Positions 55,707-64,000 of a DNA stretch of 64,000 nt are shown here, piece after piece. The notes below the pieces were generated by a model. That model was not told the origin of the DNA. It saw only the letters and a list, made by a program, of their open reading frames with translations, and did no database searches. A program made the position numbers and the translations under genes. Origin of the DNA: Streptomyces sp. MUM 178J (lineage in GTDB: Bacteria; Actinomycetota; Actinomycetes; Streptomycetales; Streptomycetaceae). The stretch covers positions 1 to 64,000 of the forward strand of contig NZ_JADWYQ010000027.1 of NCBI RefSeq assembly GCF_022414575.1, given 5' to 3'. The stretch's first letter is position 1; each line of letters opens with the position of its first letter.

Positions 55707-57305
55707 TCAGTGCGCCAGCGCGGGCGCCTCCTCACGCTGCCCGGCCACGGGTTCCGGCCGGGCGTCGTCGCCGGACGGCGCCCCGCCCTCGATGTGCTGC
55801 TTCGGCCGCGCCGGGAGGGCGAACATCAGCAGGAAGATGACGGCGAGCACGCCGGCCACCCACCACAGGGAGTTCTGGAACGCCTCCGCGAATGCCGTGC
55901 CGACCTGCCCGGGAAGCAGCCGCTCCTCGTCGATCACCCCGAAGAAGACCACGGAGACCAGCCCAAGGCCCAGCGCGTTGCCCATCTGCATGGTGGTGTT
56001 GATCAGCCCGGACGCCGAGCCCGAGTGCTCACGCGGCACCTCCGACAGGACCGCGTCCGTCAGCGGGGCGACGATCAGGCCCATGCCCGCGCCCATGGCC
56101 GTCAGCGGCAGGATCATCTGCCAGGAGTGGATGCCGGTGCCGTACCGTCCGGCCTCCCAGATGTAGAGCAGCAGACCCGTCGCCATGATGATCGCGCCTG
56201 CCTGGAGGACCTTGCGGCCGAAGCGCGGCACCAGCTTCTGCACCGAGACACCGGCGGCTGTGGAGACCGCGAGGGAGAAGGGCACCCCGGTCAGCCCCGC
56301 CCGCAGCGGCGTCCAGCCCAGGCCGATCTGCATATACAGCGTCCAGACCAGGAAGAAGATCCCGCAGACGATGCCGAAGGTCAGCTGGACGGCGATGCCC
56401 GCGGCGAAGCTCTTCACCCGGAACAGCGACAGCTCGACGAGCGGGGAGCCGTCCCGCTTCGTCTTGTACTTCTCGTAGACGCCGAACGCTGCGAAGACGA
56501 ACAGGCTGCCTGCCATGCACAGATGGCCCCACAGTGGCCAGTCCAGCTCCCGCCCGCGCGTCAGCGGGTAGACCAGCATCAGCAGCGCGACGGTGACCAG
56601 GGCGACGCCGATCAGATCGAGCCGCAGCGCCTTGGGGGCGCGGGACTCGCTGATGAAGGTGCGGCCCAGGATGATTCCGGCGATGCCCACCGGCAGATTG
56701 ATCAGGAAGATCGGCCGCCACTCGAGCCCGAAGAGATTCCACTGGGTCAGCAGCGCACCGAGCAGCGGCCCGGAGACCGCTCCGAGGCCGATGACCGCGC
56801 CGAACATGCCGAAGACCTTGCCCCGCTCATGCGCCGGGAAGGTCACATGGATGATCGCCAGCACCTGCGGCACCATCATGGCCGCGGTGGCGCCCTGCAG
56901 CAGCCGGGAGGCGACGAGCATCTCCGGGTTCGCGGCGAAGCCGCAGAGCGCGGAGGCGATGGTGAAACCGGTGATGCCGAGCAGGAAGAGCCGCTTGCGA
57001 CCGTAGATGTCGCCGAGGCGGCCACCGGTGATCAGCCCTGCGGCGAAGGCCAGCGCATACCCGGCGGTGATCCACTGGATGGCGCCGAAGGACGCGCCGA
57101 GGTCCCGCTCGATGCTGGGGATCGCGATATTGACGATGGTGACGTCGACCAGGTCCATGAAGGCCGCGGTCATGACGACGGCGAGAGCGATCCAGCGTCG
57201 CCGGTCCGCCGCGGAACGGGCCGCGGGGACATCCTCGGCCGCCGCGGATATGGAGTCTGCGGCCGAGCCTTGGGCTGGGGAGGGGGGCTGTGAACTCATG
57301 CCCAT
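55707..57305 (-). CDS. DHA2-family multidrug MFS exporter
   Basis: 532 residues from ATG 57305 (57299 or 57320 possible). Fourteen helices; motif A GGRLGDIYGRKRLF, motif C-like GAVIGLGAVSGPLLGALL, and D1 in MDLVDVTIVNIAIP are typical for EmrB/QacA-type drug/proton antiporters. Divergent from a WYL regulator with a palindrome between them, which should control it. Confidence 0.92.
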   Translation of the reverse strand: MGMSSQPPSPAQGSAADSISAAAEDVPAARSAADRRRWIALAVVMTAAFMDLVDVTIVNIAIPSIERDLGASFGAIQWITAGYALAFAAGLITGGRLGDIYGRKRLFLLGITGFTIASALCGFAANPEMLVASRLLQGATAAMMVPQVLAIIHVTFPAHERGKVFGMFGAVIGLGAVSGPLLGALLTQWNLFGLEWRPIFLINLPVGIAGIILGRTFISESRAPKALRLDLIGVALVTVALLMLVYPLTRGRELDWPLWGHLCMAGSLFVFAAFGVYEKYKTKRDGSPLVELSLFRVKSFAAGIAVQLTFGIVCGIFFLVWTLYMQIGLGWTPLRAGLTGVPFSLAVSTAAGVSVQKLVPRFGRKVLQAGAIIMATGLLLYIWEAGRYGTGIHSWQMILPLTAMGAGMGLIVAPLTDAVLSEVPREHSGSASGLINTTMQMGNALGLGLVSVVFFGVIDEERLLPGQVGTAFAEAFQNSLWWVAGVLAVIFLLMFALPARPKQHIEGGAPSGDDARPEPVAGQREEAPALAH

Positions 57306-57318
57306 GAAGATAGGAGTC

Positions 57319-57343
57319 ATATAGGTCAGATCACGGCCTATAT
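57319..57343. promoter_or_regulatory. Inverted repeat ATATAGG-N11-CCTATAT
   Basis: Perfect seven-base arms, AT-rich in a very GC-rich genome, exactly between the divergent MFS and WYL regulator genes. Probable operator of the regulator. Confidence 0.7.
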
Positions 57344-57362
57344 AGCGGGCATTCTGAGGGAC

Positions 57363-58349
57363 ATGACGGACACACCGGCACGACTGCTGAATCTGCTGTC
57401 TCTCCTCCAGACTCCGCGCGAGTGGCCCGGCAGCGAGCTCGCCGAGCGGCTCGGGGTCAGCCCGCGCACCATCCGGCGGGACATCGACCGGCTACGCGAC
57501 CTCGGCTATCCCGTCGAGGCGACGATGGGCGCGATCGGCGGCTATCGGCTGGTGGCCGGCGCCGCCATGCCTCCGCTGCTCCTCGACGACGAGGAGGCGG
57601 TCGCCATCGCGGTGGGCCTGCGGGCGGGCGCGGGCCACGCCATCGAGGGCATCGAGGAGGCATCCGTACGGGCGCTGGCCAAGCTGGAGCAGGTGCTCCC
57701 GTCGCGGCTGCGCCACCGGGTCGCCACGCTCCAGGCCGCGACGATCCCGCTCACCCGCGGCGACGGCGCGACGGTCGACCCGCACATCCTCACCGTGATC
57801 GCGGGCACGGTGACCGCGGGCGAGCGGCTGCGCTTTGGCTACCGGGCCGGCGACGGCGCGCAGACCAGTCGTCAGGTGGAGCCGTACCGGCTGGTGTCGA
57901 CGGGAAGGCGCTGGTACCTGGTCGCCTACGACCTCGGCCGGGAGGACTGGCGGACCTTCCGGGTCGACCGGGTCTCCGAGCCGTTCGCCACCGGGGCTCG
58001 CTTCACCCCACGTGAAGCCCCCGTGGGCGACGCGGCGGAGCTGCTGAGCCACAGCATGTCCCGGACGCAGCCGGAACACGACATCGATGTGACCTTCCGG
58101 GCCCCGGCCTCGCATGTGGCGGCCCGGCTGCCGGACCATCTGGGCAGGCCGGCGGAGGAGGCCTCGGCAGGCGACGACGACGGCGGGCAGCGCTGCCGGC
58201 TGCGCACCCGGTCGGCGGACTCCCTGGAGTGGGTGGCGCTCCGTCTCGCCCTGGTCGACTGCGAGTTCACGGTCCACGGCCCGCCGCGGCTCGCTGAGTA
58301 CATGAGCCAGCTGGGCGGCCGGCTCTCCCGCGCGGGCGGAGCCGCCTAG
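57363..58349 (+). CDS. YafY-type WYL-domain regulator
   Basis: 328 residues from ATG 57363. N-terminal DeoR-like helix-turn-helix (LAERLGVSPRTIRRDIDRLR DLG, about 28-50), WYL domain around residues 140-210 (EPYRLVSTGRRWYLVAYD) and a C-terminal WCX extension. WYL proteins sense nucleic acids or nucleotides. Divergent from the drug exporter; likely its local regulator. Confidence 0.9.
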   Translation: MTDTPARLLNLLSLLQTPREWPGSELAERLGVSPRTIRRDIDRLRDLGYPVEATMGAIGGYRLVAGAAMPPLLLDDEEAVAIAVGLRAGAGHAIEGIEEASVRALAKLEQVLPSRLRHRVATLQAATIPLTRGDGATVDPHILTVIAGTVTAGERLRFGYRAGDGAQTSRQVEPYRLVSTGRRWYLVAYDLGREDWRTFRVDRVSEPFATGARFTPREAPVGDAAELLSHSMSRTQPEHDIDVTFRAPASHVAARLPDHLGRPAEEASAGDDDGGQRCRLRTRSADSLEWVALRLALVDCEFTVHGPPRLAEYMSQLGGRLSRAGGAA

Positions 58350-58597
58350 GCCGCGGCCGGAGGCTTTCCCCATCCCCATCCCTAACCCGAAACCAGGGCA
58401 AGCCCACGGCCCGCGTACGGCCTGACGCCCGTGTCCCCCGTCGCAGGACGGGCTCGTCTCAAGCCCCGCCGGCGTCTGAGGCCACGGTCTGGAGTGGCGC
58501 CCCGTCCGGGAAATGGGTCAAATGGGTCCCCCACGCACCCTCAGGCGTAGTGGGCAGGGGCGGGGAAAGAGCAACCGGCCGCAGCGCAGACGTAGAA

Positions 58598-58632
58598 GGA
58601 CCCCGGCACGGGGGGGGAAGGTGCCGGGGTCC
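58598..58632 (-). terminator. Terminator of hrdD
   Basis: Perfect twelve-base stem GGACCCCGGCAC / GTGCCGGGGTCC with an eleven-base G-rich loop, 33 bases after the hrdD stop. The remaining bases of 58350-58665 hold nothing recognisable. Confidence 0.8.
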
Positions 58633-58665
58633 GCTCAGGTGGGTCCGCGGGGACGGACCGCGTAC

Positions 58666-59670
58666 TCACGCCGCCGCGTCGAAGCCCGTGTCGCGGGCCA
58701 GCTTCTTCAGCTCCAGCAGGGCGTGCTTCTCGATCTGGCGGATCCTCTCACGCGTCAGACCGTGCTCCTTTCCGACCTCGGTCAGCGTCCGCTCGCGGCC
58801 GTCCTCGATGCCGTACCGCATACGGATGATGGAGGCCGTCCGGTGGTCGAGCCTGCCGATCAGATCCTCCAGCCCCTCGCTGCGCAGCAGCGACAGCACG
58901 GACTGCTCCGGGGAGATCGCCGAGGTGTCCTCCAGCAGATCGCCGAACTGCGTCTCGCCCGCGTCGTCCACCGACATGTTGAGGCTGACGGGGTCGCGGG
59001 CCCAGTCCAGCACATCGGTGATCCGCTCGGCGGTGGAACTCAGCTCGCCCGCGATCTCCGCGGCCTCCGGCTCCCGTCCGTGCTCCCGGTTGAACTCGCG
59101 CTGGACACGGCGGATACGGCCCAGCTCCTCCACCAGGTGGACGGGGAGCCGGATGGTGCGGGACTGGTCGGCGATGGAGCGGGTGATCGCCTGGCGGATC
59201 CACCAGGTGGCATAGGTGGAGAACTTGAAGCCCTTGGTGTAGTCGAACTTCTCCACCGCGCGGACCAGGCCGGCGTTGCCCTCCTGGATCAGGTCGAGCA
59301 GCGGCAGCCCGCTGCGCGGATAGCGGCGGGCGACCGCCACCACCAGACGGAGGTTGGACCGGATGAAGACGTCCTTGGCACGCTCGCCCTCGGCAACCAG
59401 CGCTTCCAGCTCTTCGCGCGTCGCGCCGCCGGCGTCGGACTCGGCCTCTCCGTCAAGGATCTGCCGGGCGTACACCCCGGCTTCGATGATCTGGGACAGC
59501 TCGACCTCTTTGGCGGCGTCGAGCAACGGCGTACGCGCGATCTCGTCGAGGTACATGCCGACCAGGTCGCGGTCGGCGATCTCCCCGCCCACTGCGCGAA
59601 CGCTGCCCGCCCGGTCGGGCCCGGCCTCGGCGGACTCGGACTGACGGCGGGCGACGGCACGGGTTGCCAT
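58666..59670 (-). CDS. hrdD: RNA polymerase principal-like sigma factor HrdD
   Basis: 334 residues from ATG 59670 with AAGGGAG five bases upstream. Region 1.2 DLVGMYLDEIARTPLL, region 2 NLRLVVAVARRYPRSGLPLL through FKFSTYATWWIRQAITR, region 3 and a region 4 HTH (LTEVGKEHGLTRERIRQIEK) are intact, so it recognises sigma70-type promoters. Length and the short region 1 fit HrdD rather than HrdB. A sigma-R-type promoter lies upstream, which agrees with known thiol-stress control of hrdD in S. coelicolor. Confidence 0.93.
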   Translation of the reverse strand: MATRAVARRQSESAEAGPDRAGSVRAVGGEIADRDLVGMYLDEIARTPLLDAAKEVELSQIIEAGVYARQILDGEAESDAGGATREELEALVAEGERAKDVFIRSNLRLVVAVARRYPRSGLPLLDLIQEGNAGLVRAVEKFDYTKGFKFSTYATWWIRQAITRSIADQSRTIRLPVHLVEELGRIRRVQREFNREHGREPEAAEIAGELSSTAERITDVLDWARDPVSLNMSVDDAGETQFGDLLEDTSAISPEQSVLSLLRSEGLEDLIGRLDHRTASIIRMRYGIEDGRERTLTEVGKEHGLTRERIRQIEKHALLELKKLARDTGFDAAA

Positions 59671-59730
59671 GCGTGCTCCCTTTGCTCTGTAGGTCGCGAC
59701 ACCCTTCGGGTGCCCTGCATCCGATGGAAA

Positions 59731-59758
59731 CAACGACTGGAATCCGGACAGAATTCCC
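59731..59758 (-). promoter_or_regulatory. Sigma-R-type promoter of hrdD
   Basis: On the minus strand GGGAAT and GTTG are separated by exactly 18 bases, matching the SigR consensus GGGAAT-N18/19-GTT. It lies about 60 bases upstream of the hrdD ATG. Confidence 0.75.
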
Positions 59759-59818
59759 ATGCGGTGCATTGATTTTCGCGATCATGCAGTACCCTGTGCC
59801 GCCACCAGGGGAGGACAC

Positions 59819-60385
59819 ATGGCGCAGGACCGCGCGGAAGTGCAGGTCAGGGCGGGCGCGGAGACCGACCTCGAAGCCCTCGTCGACCTCTACAACCACT
59901 ACGTGAGCATGACGGCCGTCACGTTCGACACGACCCCCCTCACTCCCGAGCAGCGCCGCCCATGGCTGCACTCCCACCCTGAAGACGGCCCGCACCGCCT
60001 TCTGGTTGCTCAGGATGTCCGGTCTGAGCGGATTCTCGGCTATACGACGAGTAGCCCGCTGAGCCCCAAGCCCGCCTATGCCACGTCTGTGGAGGTCTCC
60101 GTCTACTGCGCGCACGACGCGGGAGGCAGGGGCGTCGGCACCCGCCTGTACGAGGCGCTGTTCCGGGCGCTGGAGGGCGAGGACGCCCATCGCGCCTACG
60201 CCGGGATCACACAGCCGAACGAGGCGTCGGCCCGGCTGCACGCCCGCTTCGGCTTCAAGGAGGTCGGGCGCTACGGCGAGGTGGGGCGGAAGTTCGGCAC
60301 GTACTGGGACGTCGTCTGGCACGAGAAGGAGCTCCGGCCCCGCGACCCCGACCGGCCGGCCCCGGCATCCGGCCGGAGGCTTTGA
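59819..60385 (+). CDS. GNAT acetyltransferase, phosphinothricin-acetyltransferase-like
   Basis: 188 residues from ATG 59819 with GGGGAGGA upstream. VRAGAETDLEALVDLYNHYV at the start, VEVSVYCAHDAGGRGVGTRL YEALF (CoA loop) and RLHARFGFKEVGRYGEVGRK follow the PAT/bar family. Could acetylate phosphinothricin, methionine sulfoximine or another amino group. Divergent from hrdD. Confidence 0.9.
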   Translation: MAQDRAEVQVRAGAETDLEALVDLYNHYVSMTAVTFDTTPLTPEQRRPWLHSHPEDGPHRLLVAQDVRSERILGYTTSSPLSPKPAYATSVEVSVYCAHDAGGRGVGTRLYEALFRALEGEDAHRAYAGITQPNEASARLHARFGFKEVGRYGEVGRKFGTYWDVVWHEKELRPRDPDRPAPASGRRL

Positions 60386-60392
60386 CTCCGCA

Positions 60393-60410
60393 TTGTTAAA
60401 GCTTCAAGAA
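60393..60410. promoter_or_regulatory. Imperfect palindrome, probable MarR operator
   Basis: TTGTTAAAGCTTCAAGAA, symmetric about AAGCTT in 14 of 18 positions, AT-rich, 21 bases before the marR start. Typical of MarR autoregulatory sites. Confidence 0.6.
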
Positions 60411-60430
60411 CAGCCTCGTACAGTGGAGAC

Positions 60431-60922
60431 ATGAACACCGCACCCCGCTGGCTGAGCGATGAGGAGCAGCGCGTCTGGCGCGCGTACCTCCATGCCACCA
60501 CGCTTCTCGAGGACCATCTCGACCGCCAGCTCCAGCGTGACGCGGGCATGCCGCACATCTACTACGGGCTGCTGGTCCAGCTCTCCGAGGCGCCGCGCCG
60601 CAGGCGTCGGATGACCGAGCTGGCCATCGAGGCCAAGATCACCCGGTCGCGGCTCTCTCATGCGATCGCCCGGCTGGAGAAGAACGGCTGGGTACGCCGT
60701 GAGGACTGCCCCTCCGACAAGCGCGGTCAGTACGCCCTGCTGACGGACGAGGGCATGGAGGTCCTCAAACGCGCCGCTGCCGGGCATGTGGACGCGGTGC
60801 GACAGGCGATGTTCGACCGGCTCACGCCCGAACAGGCGGCCCAGCTCGGCGAGATCATGCGGGTGCTGGCGGAGGGGCTTCAGCCGCAGGACCCGACGGC
60901 CGATCTGCCCTGGCTGCGCTGA
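60431..60922 (+). CDS. MarR-family regulator
   Basis: 163 residues. Winged helix: LSEAPRRRRRMTELAIEAKI, TRSRLSHAIARLEKNGWVRR and the wing EDCPSDKRGQYALLTDEG. No Cys near the N-terminus of the OhrR type. Followed by a very strong terminator; the next gene is a convergent MFS exporter. Confidence 0.92.
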   Translation: MNTAPRWLSDEEQRVWRAYLHATTLLEDHLDRQLQRDAGMPHIYYGLLVQLSEAPRRRRRMTELAIEAKITRSRLSHAIARLEKNGWVRREDCPSDKRGQYALLTDEGMEVLKRAAAGHVDAVRQAMFDRLTPEQAAQLGEIMRVLAEGLQPQDPTADLPWLR

Positions 60923-60950
60923 GGGACGCGAGGAGGGAAGGACGGAGGAC

Positions 60951-60994
60951 GCGGCGGGGCCCCGCCCGGTCGAAACCGGGCGGGGCCCCGCCGC
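60951..60994 (+). terminator. Exceptional 20-base perfect hairpin terminator
   Basis: Two exactly complementary 20-base GC-rich arms (60951-60970 and 60975-60994) with a CGAA tetraloop, then TTT. Ends marR and probably also the convergent MFS transcript. Confidence 0.9.
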
Positions 60995-61043
60995 TTTCCA
61001 GTACGCGACTCGGCTTTAAAGTGCTCGGCCGCCTTTCGGCGCT

Positions 61044-61110
61044 CTGCCGCTTTCCGTGTGCGGCGCTCTGCCGTTCTCCGGCGCCCTGCCGCTCTCCGTG
61101 TGCGGCGCTC
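61044..61110. repeat. Direct repeat at the MFS 3' end
   Basis: A 25-base block at 61044-61068 recurs with one mismatch at 61086-61110, running into the stop codon of the MFS gene. Slippage-type. Confidence 0.8.
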
Positions 61111-62638
61111 AGTGCGCGGCGACCGGGACCAGGACCTCGTCCTGCTCGACGCCGTCCGCCGTCGCCGTGCCGTCCCCGCCCTGGCGCCCCGTGTTGATCA
61201 GCGCGAAGGCGACGCCCGCAGAGACTGCCAGAATGCCCACGGCCCACCAGATGGCGGTCGAGAAGCCGTGCACCATGCCCTGGAGCTCCAGCAGCCGCGC
61301 GTCCGTCGCACCCGCGGCGTGCGAGGCGATATACGAGGTCGTGGCCGAGGCCGCGATCGTGTTCAGCAGCGCCGTGCCGATCGCCCCGCCCACCTGCTGC
61401 GAGGTGTTCACCATGGCGGAGGCCACGCCGGCGTCCGACGGGTTCACCCCGTGCGTGGCCAGCGACATCGCCGGCATGAAGGCCGTACCCATGCCCAGGC
61501 CGAGGAGCAGCTGCGCGGGCAGGATCAGCCCGGCATACGAGGAGCCGATCTCCAGCTGGGTCAGCATCAGCATGCCGAGGGACGCGACCAGGAAGCCGGG
61601 CCCCATCAGCAGCCGCGGCGGGACGCGGGTCATCAGCCGGGCGCCGATCTGCGTGGAGCCCACGATCATGCCTGCGATCATCGGCAGGAAGGCGAAGCCG
61701 GTCGCCACCGGGGAGTATCCCTTCACGACCTGCAGGTAGAAGGTCAGGAAGAGGAAGAGCCCGAACATCGCGATGATGGCGAGGCCCAGCGACAGATAGA
61801 CGCCGCCGCGGTTGCGCTCGGCCAGTACGCGCAGTGGAAGAAGCGGCGACTTGACCACGGCCTCGGTGGCGACGAAGCCTGCGAGCAGCACGGCGGAGGC
61901 GATGAACATCGCGATGGTCAGGCCGTCCGTCCAGCCCGCGGACTCGGCGCGGGTGAAGCCGTACACCAGGGCCACCAGGCCGAGGGTGGACAGCACGACG
62001 CCGGGAATGTCGAGGGAGGAGCGGTTGCGCGCGTCGGCGGGCTCACGGATGACGAAGTACGCGCCGATGGCGGCGACCACCGCGAACGGGATGTTGACGA
62101 AGAAGGTCCAACGCCAGTTCAGATACTCGGTGAGGAAGCCGCCGAGGATCAGGCCGACGGCGCCGCCGCCGCCCGCGATCGCACCGTAGATGCCGAATGC
62201 CTTGGCGCGTTCCTTGGCGTCGGTGAACATCACCGCGAGCAGGGAGAGCGCGGCGGGCGCGAGCAGCGCGCCGAAGACGCCCTGGAGGGCGCGGGCCCCG
62301 AGCATCATCGCCTCGCCGGTGGCCGCGCCGCCGAGCGCCGAGGCGGCGGCGAAGCCGAGCAGGCCCACGACGAAGGTGCGCTTGCGGCCCCACAGGTCGG
62401 CGACCCGGCCGCCGAAGAGCAGCAGTCCGCCGAAGGCGAGGGCGTAGGCGGTGATGACCCACTGGCGGTTGGCGTCGGAGATGCCCAGGTCCTGCTGGGC
62501 GGTGGGGAGCGCGATGTTCACGATCGTCGCGTCGAGCACCACCATCAGCTGGGCGAGCGCGATGAAGACCAGCGCCTTCCAGCGGCTGGGATCCGGGAGG
62601 GATATGTCGGGGCGGGATATGTCGGGCGCTTTCGGCAT
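61109..62638 (-). CDS. DHA2-family MFS exporter
   Basis: 509 residues from ATG 62638 with AGGTGG eight bases upstream (a GTG at 62650 is possible). Fourteen helices; VVLDATIVNIALP (D1), GGRVADLWGRKRTFVVGLLG (motif A). Likely drug or metabolite efflux. Same strand as, and 150 bases downstream of, a TetR gene, its likely regulator. Confidence 0.92.
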   Translation of the reverse strand: MPKAPDISRPDISLPDPSRWKALVFIALAQLMVVLDATIVNIALPTAQQDLGISDANRQWVITAYALAFGGLLLFGGRVADLWGRKRTFVVGLLGFAAASALGGAATGEAMMLGARALQGVFGALLAPAALSLLAVMFTDAKERAKAFGIYGAIAGGGGAVGLILGGFLTEYLNWRWTFFVNIPFAVVAAIGAYFVIREPADARNRSSLDIPGVVLSTLGLVALVYGFTRAESAGWTDGLTIAMFIASAVLLAGFVATEAVVKSPLLPLRVLAERNRGGVYLSLGLAIIAMFGLFLFLTFYLQVVKGYSPVATGFAFLPMIAGMIVGSTQIGARLMTRVPPRLLMGPGFLVASLGMLMLTQLEIGSSYAGLILPAQLLLGLGMGTAFMPAMSLATHGVNPSDAGVASAMVNTSQQVGGAIGTALLNTIAASATTSYIASHAAGATDARLLELQGMVHGFSTAIWWAVGILAVSAGVAFALINTGRQGGDGTATADGVEQDEVLVPVAAH

Positions 62639-62790
62639 GGGTCTGGCCACCTAGGGATTGGGAAAGGGCACAAAAAGGGTGCTGACGCTGTGACAGATGA
62701 GGAGGTCGAGGCACTAGGGGTCCTGAGTTACACGATGGTCCCCTGACGCCGTGAAGGAAAGCGAATAAAAGGGTCGGCGGGGTCAACGGT

Positions 62791-63480
62791 TCACGAGGTG
62801 CTCCGCAGGTCGCCCAATGTCGCGGGGACGCCGGGAAGTTCGGAGCGGGCGGGCGCTTCGAGGCCGTCCACGAAGAGCTGGAGATGGCGGTGGACGAAGC
62901 GGTCCATGTTCGGGCAGACGGTGCCCGGCAGAGGCCTGGCGAGCTGGGACAGCGCCACCATCAGATCGCCGACGGCGACGTCGTCGCGCATCCGGCCCGC
63001 GGACTGGGCGCGTTCGACGAGGCTCTGCACGGCCCCTTCGAGCCGCTCCCGCCCGTCGTCCAGATCCGGGTGGGCGGTGTCGAAGGCCCCGGAGAGCATC
63101 GGGCACAGCGCACCGATGCGCTCTTCGGCCGCCGTGTGCACAAAGCGCCGTACGGCGGCGAAGGAGTCGGCCTCCTCCGCCATCGCCGCTTCCGCCTGCC
63201 GGGAGACGCGGTCCAGCACGGCGACCACGACATCGCGGATGAGGACGGCTCGGTCGGGAAAGTGCCGGTAGAGCGTGGCGTTGCCGACGCCGGCACGGCG
63301 GGCGATCTCGTCGAGCGGCACATCGGGGCCGTGCTCGACGAACATCTCGCGTGCGGCGGCGACGATCCGCTCCCGGTTGCGCAGAGCGTCGGCCCGTGGT
63401 CTCGGGGCGCGACGGGCGCACTCCCGGTCGCCGGACGCGCCTCCGGCGGACCCGGCCGCAGCGGACTTCACGGCTCCCAT
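62791..63480 (-). CDS. TetR-family regulator of the MFS exporter (presumed)
   Basis: 229 residues from ATG 63480 with GGAGAG upstream. HTH at about residues 35-75 (IVAAAREMFVEHGPDVPLDE, VGNATLYRHF); the C-terminal domain is all-helical. The 30-residue N-terminal extension is Ala/Arg-rich. Two copies of CGGGGA-N5-TCCCCG lie 35-91 bases upstream. Confidence 0.9.
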   Translation of the reverse strand: MGAVKSAAAGSAGGASGDRECARRAPRPRADALRNRERIVAAAREMFVEHGPDVPLDEIARRAGVGNATLYRHFPDRAVLIRDVVVAVLDRVSRQAEAAMAEEADSFAAVRRFVHTAAEERIGALCPMLSGAFDTAHPDLDDGRERLEGAVQSLVERAQSAGRMRDDVAVGDLMVALSQLARPLPGTVCPNMDRFVHRHLQLFVDGLEAPARSELPGVPATLGDLRSTS

Positions 63481-63514
63481 GCGCTCTCCCACGCCCCTCG
63501 CTGTCTTGGCGAAC

Positions 63515-63571
63515 CGGGGATCAGCTCCCCGTTTCTTGCGGACATGAGTGCAAACGGGGAAACGATCCCCG
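63515..63571. promoter_or_regulatory. Two CGGGGA-N5-TCCCCG operators
   Basis: Identical six-base arms at 63515-63531 and 63555-63571, start to start 40 bases. They flank the presumed TetR promoter. A weaker AGGGG(T)CC / GG(T)CCCCT pair at 62716-62744, before the MFS gene, may be a third site. Confidence 0.75.
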
Positions 63572-63735
63572 GTTATTTCCTCCGATCGATGTGACCTGAG
63601 CCACTCGTCCGGGGGAGCCCGGCGCGAACCCCACGATCGGCCCACCCGGCGCGCGCCCCACCGTCCCCCCGCAGAGGCTGAGCTCACGGAGGGCAGCCAG
63701 GGCCGGCCGGCTGCCGCGGACCCGAAGGCGGACGC

Positions 63736-64000
63736 ATGCAGCACCGACGCCACCGGATACGCAGATCCCACAGCCGCCCCGCAGACCGCCGTCGCACCGG
63801 GCGGCTCCGCGTACTCGCCGGCCTCGCCGCCCTCGCCCTGACCGCTCTCACCACCGCGAGCGCCACCCTTCCCGCCCCCACCCGGGGCCTCTCCGCCGGT
63901 CCGATCGCCGACCGGGACGCCGCAGGTCTCGGACCGTGCCGCCTGCCCTCCGCGATCGGCGTGCAGATGTCGGAGGGGCTCCCCACGCCGCCCGGCTACT
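63736..64000 (+). CDS. Secreted protein, 3' end cut off by window
   Basis: 88 codons visible from ATG 63736 (GAAGG eight bases upstream). Twin-Arg-rich start then a hydrophobic core (RVLAGLAALALTALTTASAT) and Pro/Ala: a signal peptide. After cleavage GPCRLPSAIGVQMSEGLPTP PGY follows, which recalls the start of M6-type secreted metalloproteases, but the catalytic part is beyond the window, so the family is a guess. Confidence 0.65.
   Translation, partial: MQHRRHRIRRSHSRPADRRRTGRLRVLAGLAALALTALTTASATLPAPTRGLSAGPIADRDAAGLGPCRLPSAIGVQMSEGLPTPPGY

Overview
The window is high-GC actinobacterial DNA and almost certainly comes from a Streptomyces chromosome. The evidence is strong GC bias at third codon positions, many GTG starts, an SsgA-like sporulation protein, a DUF397 protein, a DUF6227 protein, a tricorn protease, the sigma factor HrdD, and a gene order galU / moeA-like / moaC / mogA / rimJ / sepX ... 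fmdB ... mscL ... hrdD ... marR / MFS that I recall from other Streptomyces chromosomes. No replication origin, rRNA operon or CRISPR array is visible. There is one tRNA gene, tRNA-Ala(CGC), at 37456-37529.

Layout. 1-11.5 kb: the end of a penicillin-binding protein; a TetR gene with a small membrane protein; a deletion remnant of ybaK joined to an EamA transporter; a secreted SGNH hydrolase; a DUF817 membrane protein; a beta-lactamase-fold hydrolase; and an ECF metal transporter (cbiMN-cbiQ-cbiO) with a textbook Nur (nickel) box upstream. 11.5-22.8 kb: an SsgA-like protein, an MMPL exporter with its TetR gene and operators, a 1118-residue tricorn protease, and a translationally coupled Baeyer-Villiger monooxygenase / hydrolase / dehydrogenase operon divergent from a MerR gene. 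This trio resembles mymA-lipR-sadH of Mycobacterium. 23-31 kb: DUF4291, a resolvase remnant, an XRE regulator facing two small Cys-rich genes across four copies of an octamer, exonuclease III, a GNAT enzyme, a secreted trypsin-like protease, a decayed flavin monooxygenase and a second MMPL exporter.

31.3-37.5 kb is the accessory part: DUF397, GNAT, a divergent SHMT-like enzyme with a chorismate mutase behind a Trp-rich leader ORF, an unknown protein, a truncated methyltransferase, a truncated barstar, then the wreck of an integrative conjugative element (RepSA-type replication gene fragment, IS3-type orfA fragment, integrase C-terminus) ending next to tRNA-Ala, its presumed attachment site. 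37.6-64 kb returns to core genes: the cell-division/molybdopterin cluster (sepX, rimJ, mogA, moaC, glp/moeA, galU), 5-formyl-THF cyclo-ligase, a penicillin-acylase-family enzyme, a K+/H+ antiporter, MFS exporters each paired with a regulator (WYL, TetR), MTA phosphorylase, a CpaB-like protein, MscL, a P1 peptidase, hrdD with a sigma-R-type promoter, a PAT-like acetyltransferase and MarR, ending in a truncated secreted protein.

Recurring themes are ATGA/GTGA start-stop overlaps that couple operons, regulator genes with perfect palindromes beside or over their own starts, and several genes broken by internal deletions (ybaK, an SDR, a resolvase, a flavin monooxygenase, rep, int). All function calls were made by reading motifs; no database search was possible.
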